A stretch of 53,755 nt of DNA, taken from Gemmatimonadota bacterium (lineage in GTDB: Bacteria; Gemmatimonadota; Gemmatimonadetes; Longimicrobiales; Gaopeijiaceae). The stretch lies in the NCBI GenBank assembly GCA_007121455.1, contig SKKN01000044.1:1-53755 (forward strand). The letters run 5' to 3'. Made by a program: the position numbers and the translations under genes. The notes under the pieces are model-generated. The model was not told where the DNA came from and ran no database searches. It saw nothing but the letters and a program-made list of their open reading frames with translations. Below, one piece after another: positions 52,206 to 53,755 of the stretch. Positions within the stretch are counted from its first letter, which is position 1; the number at the start of each line of letters is the position of its first letter.

Positions 52206-52637
52206 TCACTCGCCTCTCGACAGGCTCCAAACATATGCTGCGACTGCCTCTACGTCTTCGTCGGAGATTCCGCTGCCGCCGCGAGGCAGCATCGGCGTGG
52301 GAGCGTCCACCGGCTCCATGACACCCTCATCGATCACCTGGACGAGCGACTCGAAGGAGCCGTCGATGTGGACCCAGTCGGTGTCATTCAAGGGAGGGCC
52401 GATCGGCGTGCCGGCACCCTCCGCTCCATGGCACGTCATGCAGAGCCCGGCGTCGGCGTACACCGCCGCTCCGGCCTCGATCATCTCGGGGGTGACTCCC
52501 TCAGGAAGTTCTTGTCCCTGCGCCGTCGGGTACGGTGCGGCTTCGGCGCTTGCCACTCCGGGCCACTCCCCGCTGACGTGGACGACGCCTGTGACGAGGA
52601 GGGCGACCAGGAGGCCCCGCATCAAGTTCGTTCTCAT
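52206..52637 (-). CDS. Exported monohaem cytochrome c
   Basis: The 143-residue protein has a signal peptide (MRGLLVALLVTGVVHVSG, cleaved near ASAEA) and a class I cytochrome c domain: AGAAVYADAGLCMTCHGAEGAG with the CxxCH, a PLND segment, the Met ligand region in DAPTPMLPRGGSGISDEDVEAVAAYVWSLS. It probably carries electrons in the periplasm. No oxidase or dehydrogenase gene is beside it; nrfHA is about 31 kb away. Confidence 0.92.
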   Translation of the reverse strand: MRTNLMRGLLVALLVTGVVHVSGEWPGVASAEAAPYPTAQGQELPEGVTPEMIEAGAAVYADAGLCMTCHGAEGAGTPIGPPLNDTDWVHIDGSFESLVQVIDEGVMEPVDAPTPMLPRGGSGISDEDVEAVAAYVWSLSRGE

Positions 52638-52811
52638 GGTTACTCCTATTCAGAATTCCGGGGTTGCCCCGGCTTTACGCGGGCCCTCGCATTCGGAGGG
52701 AGCCGCACTCCATCCGCATGCGCACTCCCGGAGTGATCGATCCGCCGGGATGCGCCGCGGAAGGTACCGGTCCTGTGTTCGGTGCGTCAAGAAAGAAGGG
52801 GGCCTTCCTTC

Positions 52812-53066
52812 TCAGCCGTGCCGGTCGTGGCTTTCCTCGTACCGCAACCGCTCGTGCATACGGTCCGTAGCCTGGGCCGCGTCCCGTTTCTTCGCTGCTC
52901 TCATGGCGAGGTCTCGGGTTCCGTCCGACTGGACTGCCGGGACCGACAGCTTTCGTTCCACCTCTTGGCTTTCGCACGACGGGCAGGTCGGCGGCTTCCG
53001 TTCGCCACGGACCAGAAGCTCGAAGGTCGTCCCGCAGCCTCGGCAGGAGTAATCGTAGATCGGCAT
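52812..53066 (-). CDS. FmdB-type zinc-ribbon protein
   Basis: Starting at ATG 53066 (MPIYDYSCRGCGTTFELLVRGERKPPTCPSCESQEVERKLSVPAV) the 84-residue protein carries the FmdB/CxxC_CXXC_SSSS zinc ribbon: paired CxxC motifs 20 residues apart with the conserved start MPIYDY and hydrophobic FELL. A charged helical tail (DLAMRAAKKRDAAQATDRMHERLRYEE) follows. Such proteins are widespread and poorly understood. It starts 24 bp after the stop of the DUF4168-like gene, probably as an operon. In the 174-bp gap 52638-52811 no gene is seen. Confidence 0.88.
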   Translation of the reverse strand: MPIYDYSCRGCGTTFELLVRGERKPPTCPSCESQEVERKLSVPAVQSDGTRDLAMRAAKKRDAAQATDRMHERLRYEESHDRHG

Positions 53067-53089
53067 GTCACACGCTCCGTGTCTGGGGG

Positions 53090-53479
53090 CTACCCTCCCT
53101 GAACTCGGGTGAGGGCTTCCTCGAATGCTTCGCGCCACTCCTGGTCGAAGCTGACCAGATGGATCAGCTCCTCATACTCCGCACTCGTCACTCCGTGCCC
53201 TTCGAGGGCCGCCTGGATCCGCTCATCCGCCTCCTGACGGCTCTCCTCACGCCGGTGATCCTCATGCCAGCGAGCGATATCTTCGTGGAGCTGGTCCCGA
53301 ATCTCGTTGATTTCGAGATGGGCCCGAACGAAGCTGTCGAGACGTTCGTCCTCGACCTGAACAGCGGTCTCGGCAGGGACTTCCTGCCCCTGGAGGTCCT
53401 GCGGTGAGGTGAGGAAGGCCGTGCCCAACAGGGCGAAGGCAATGGCCAGGGCCGGTCTGCGGGCGAGTCGGTTACCCAT
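53090..53479 (-). CDS. Exported DUF4168-like helical protein
   Basis: ATG 53479 gives 129 residues with a signal peptide (ALAIAFALLGTAFLTSPQDLQGQ). The mature part is all-helical and highly charged: DERLDSFVRAHLEINEIRDQLHEDIARWHEDHRREESRQEADERIQAALEGHGVTSAEYEELIHLVSFDQEWREAFEEALTRV, in keeping with DUF4168 (regular heptad-like spacing). No catalytic residues are evident. It is probably a small periplasmic protein; the 90 upstream codons in frame look non-coding. Confidence 0.75.
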   Translation of the reverse strand: MGNRLARRPALAIAFALLGTAFLTSPQDLQGQEVPAETAVQVEDERLDSFVRAHLEINEIRDQLHEDIARWHEDHRREESRQEADERIQAALEGHGVTSAEYEELIHLVSFDQEWREAFEEALTRVQGG

Positions 53480-53755
53480 GGTCGTGTCTCCGTTTCGGAT
53501 GAGCTCTCCAACGCCCGGCGTCGAGCGTCGGTCTGACGGCGGCGTCTTGCTCGGGACACAACTCCAAGCAGCACGCGAGCGTGTCATGCAAGTCCACGGT
53601 ATAAGATCACGCCTTCCCCCTCGGACGAGCAAGTAGGCGGGCCCGAGGACGCGAAACCGGTGGCCCCGGGACCCCGAACGGCTCATGGAGGGGGCGTTGA
53701 TCAACTTCTTACGGGGCGACCCGGGTTTCCGCTTCACCACCAGCCGGGCCGGTGC
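53480..53755. other. Right edge: upstream region of the DUF4168-like gene
   Basis: No complete gene is visible in these 276 bp. An open frame on the plus strand begins at ATG 53686 (MEGALINFLRGDPGFRFTTSRAG) and runs off the window; it could be the start of a gene, but 23 codons are too few to judge. Confidence 0.3.

Overview
This 53.8 kb window is high-GC chromosomal DNA from a free-living Gram-negative bacterium. A SusC/SusD outer-membrane pair, a DUF5916/CBM9 protein, DUF1028, a PafA-type phosphatase, an M28 peptidase, many lipobox proteins, NrfHA, KatG and a CarH-like MerR-B12 regulator together suggest Gemmatimonadota or a near relative. That placement is inferred from gene content; no marker gene was compared. 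No tRNA, rRNA, CRISPR array or intact mobile element was recognised. Decayed IS3 and IS110 fragments and several gene remnants show past insertion and decay.

Layout. 1-0.9 kb: MerR regulator (cut by the window edge), two MerR-type dyads and a MerC-like membrane protein. 1.2-3.6 kb: PAS-GAF-PAS hybrid histidine kinase with a receiver. 4.2-6.2 kb: secreted S8 protease. 6.6-8.8 kb: acetate kinase and a GntR/UTRA regulator. 8.9-13.5 kb (minus): sulfur operon of two half-size YeeE/YedE proteins, a persulfide dioxygenase-rhodanese fusion and an SLC13/TrkA-C permease. 13.5-19.3 kb: IS3 remnant, CTP-dependent lipid-kinase-like protein, SRPBCC remnant, glycine-zipper stress protein, katG, IS110 remnant, rhomboid protease. 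19.6-21.6 kb (minus): nrfH-nrfA. 21.8-27.4 kb (plus): five-gene glycan cluster (GT2, GT61, GT2, FkbM methyltransferase, GT4).

27.6-32.2 kb (plus): exported phosphatase, exported M28 peptidase and two lipoproteins, ending at a strong terminator. 32.3-36.7 kb (minus): susC-susD. 36.9-38.9 kb: a CarH-like regulator divergent from a two-domain fasciclin lipoprotein whose promoter carries helically phased TGTRYA repeats. 39.1-42.8 kb: small conserved protein, DUF5916 outer-membrane protein, DUF1028 lipoprotein. 43.0-45.6 kb: an NtrC-like regulator with degenerate AAA+ motifs coupled to a soluble histidine kinase. 45.8-53.5 kb: frameshifted DUF308 gene, two exported unknown proteins, two exported HpcH/HpaI-aldolase-fold proteins (one with active-site losses), a nucleotidyltransferase-like protein, an Nramp-related transporter with an exported partner, a monohaem cytochrome c, an FmdB-like zinc ribbon and a DUF4168-like protein.

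Themes are scavenging at the outer membrane (SusCD, peptidase, phosphatase, protease), sulfane-sulfur handling, nitrite ammonification, peroxide defence and surface glycan building. The most distinctive signals are the putative B12/light switch in front of a fasciclin gene, the probably ATPase-dead NtrC paralogue with its partner kinase, and the exported aldolase pair.
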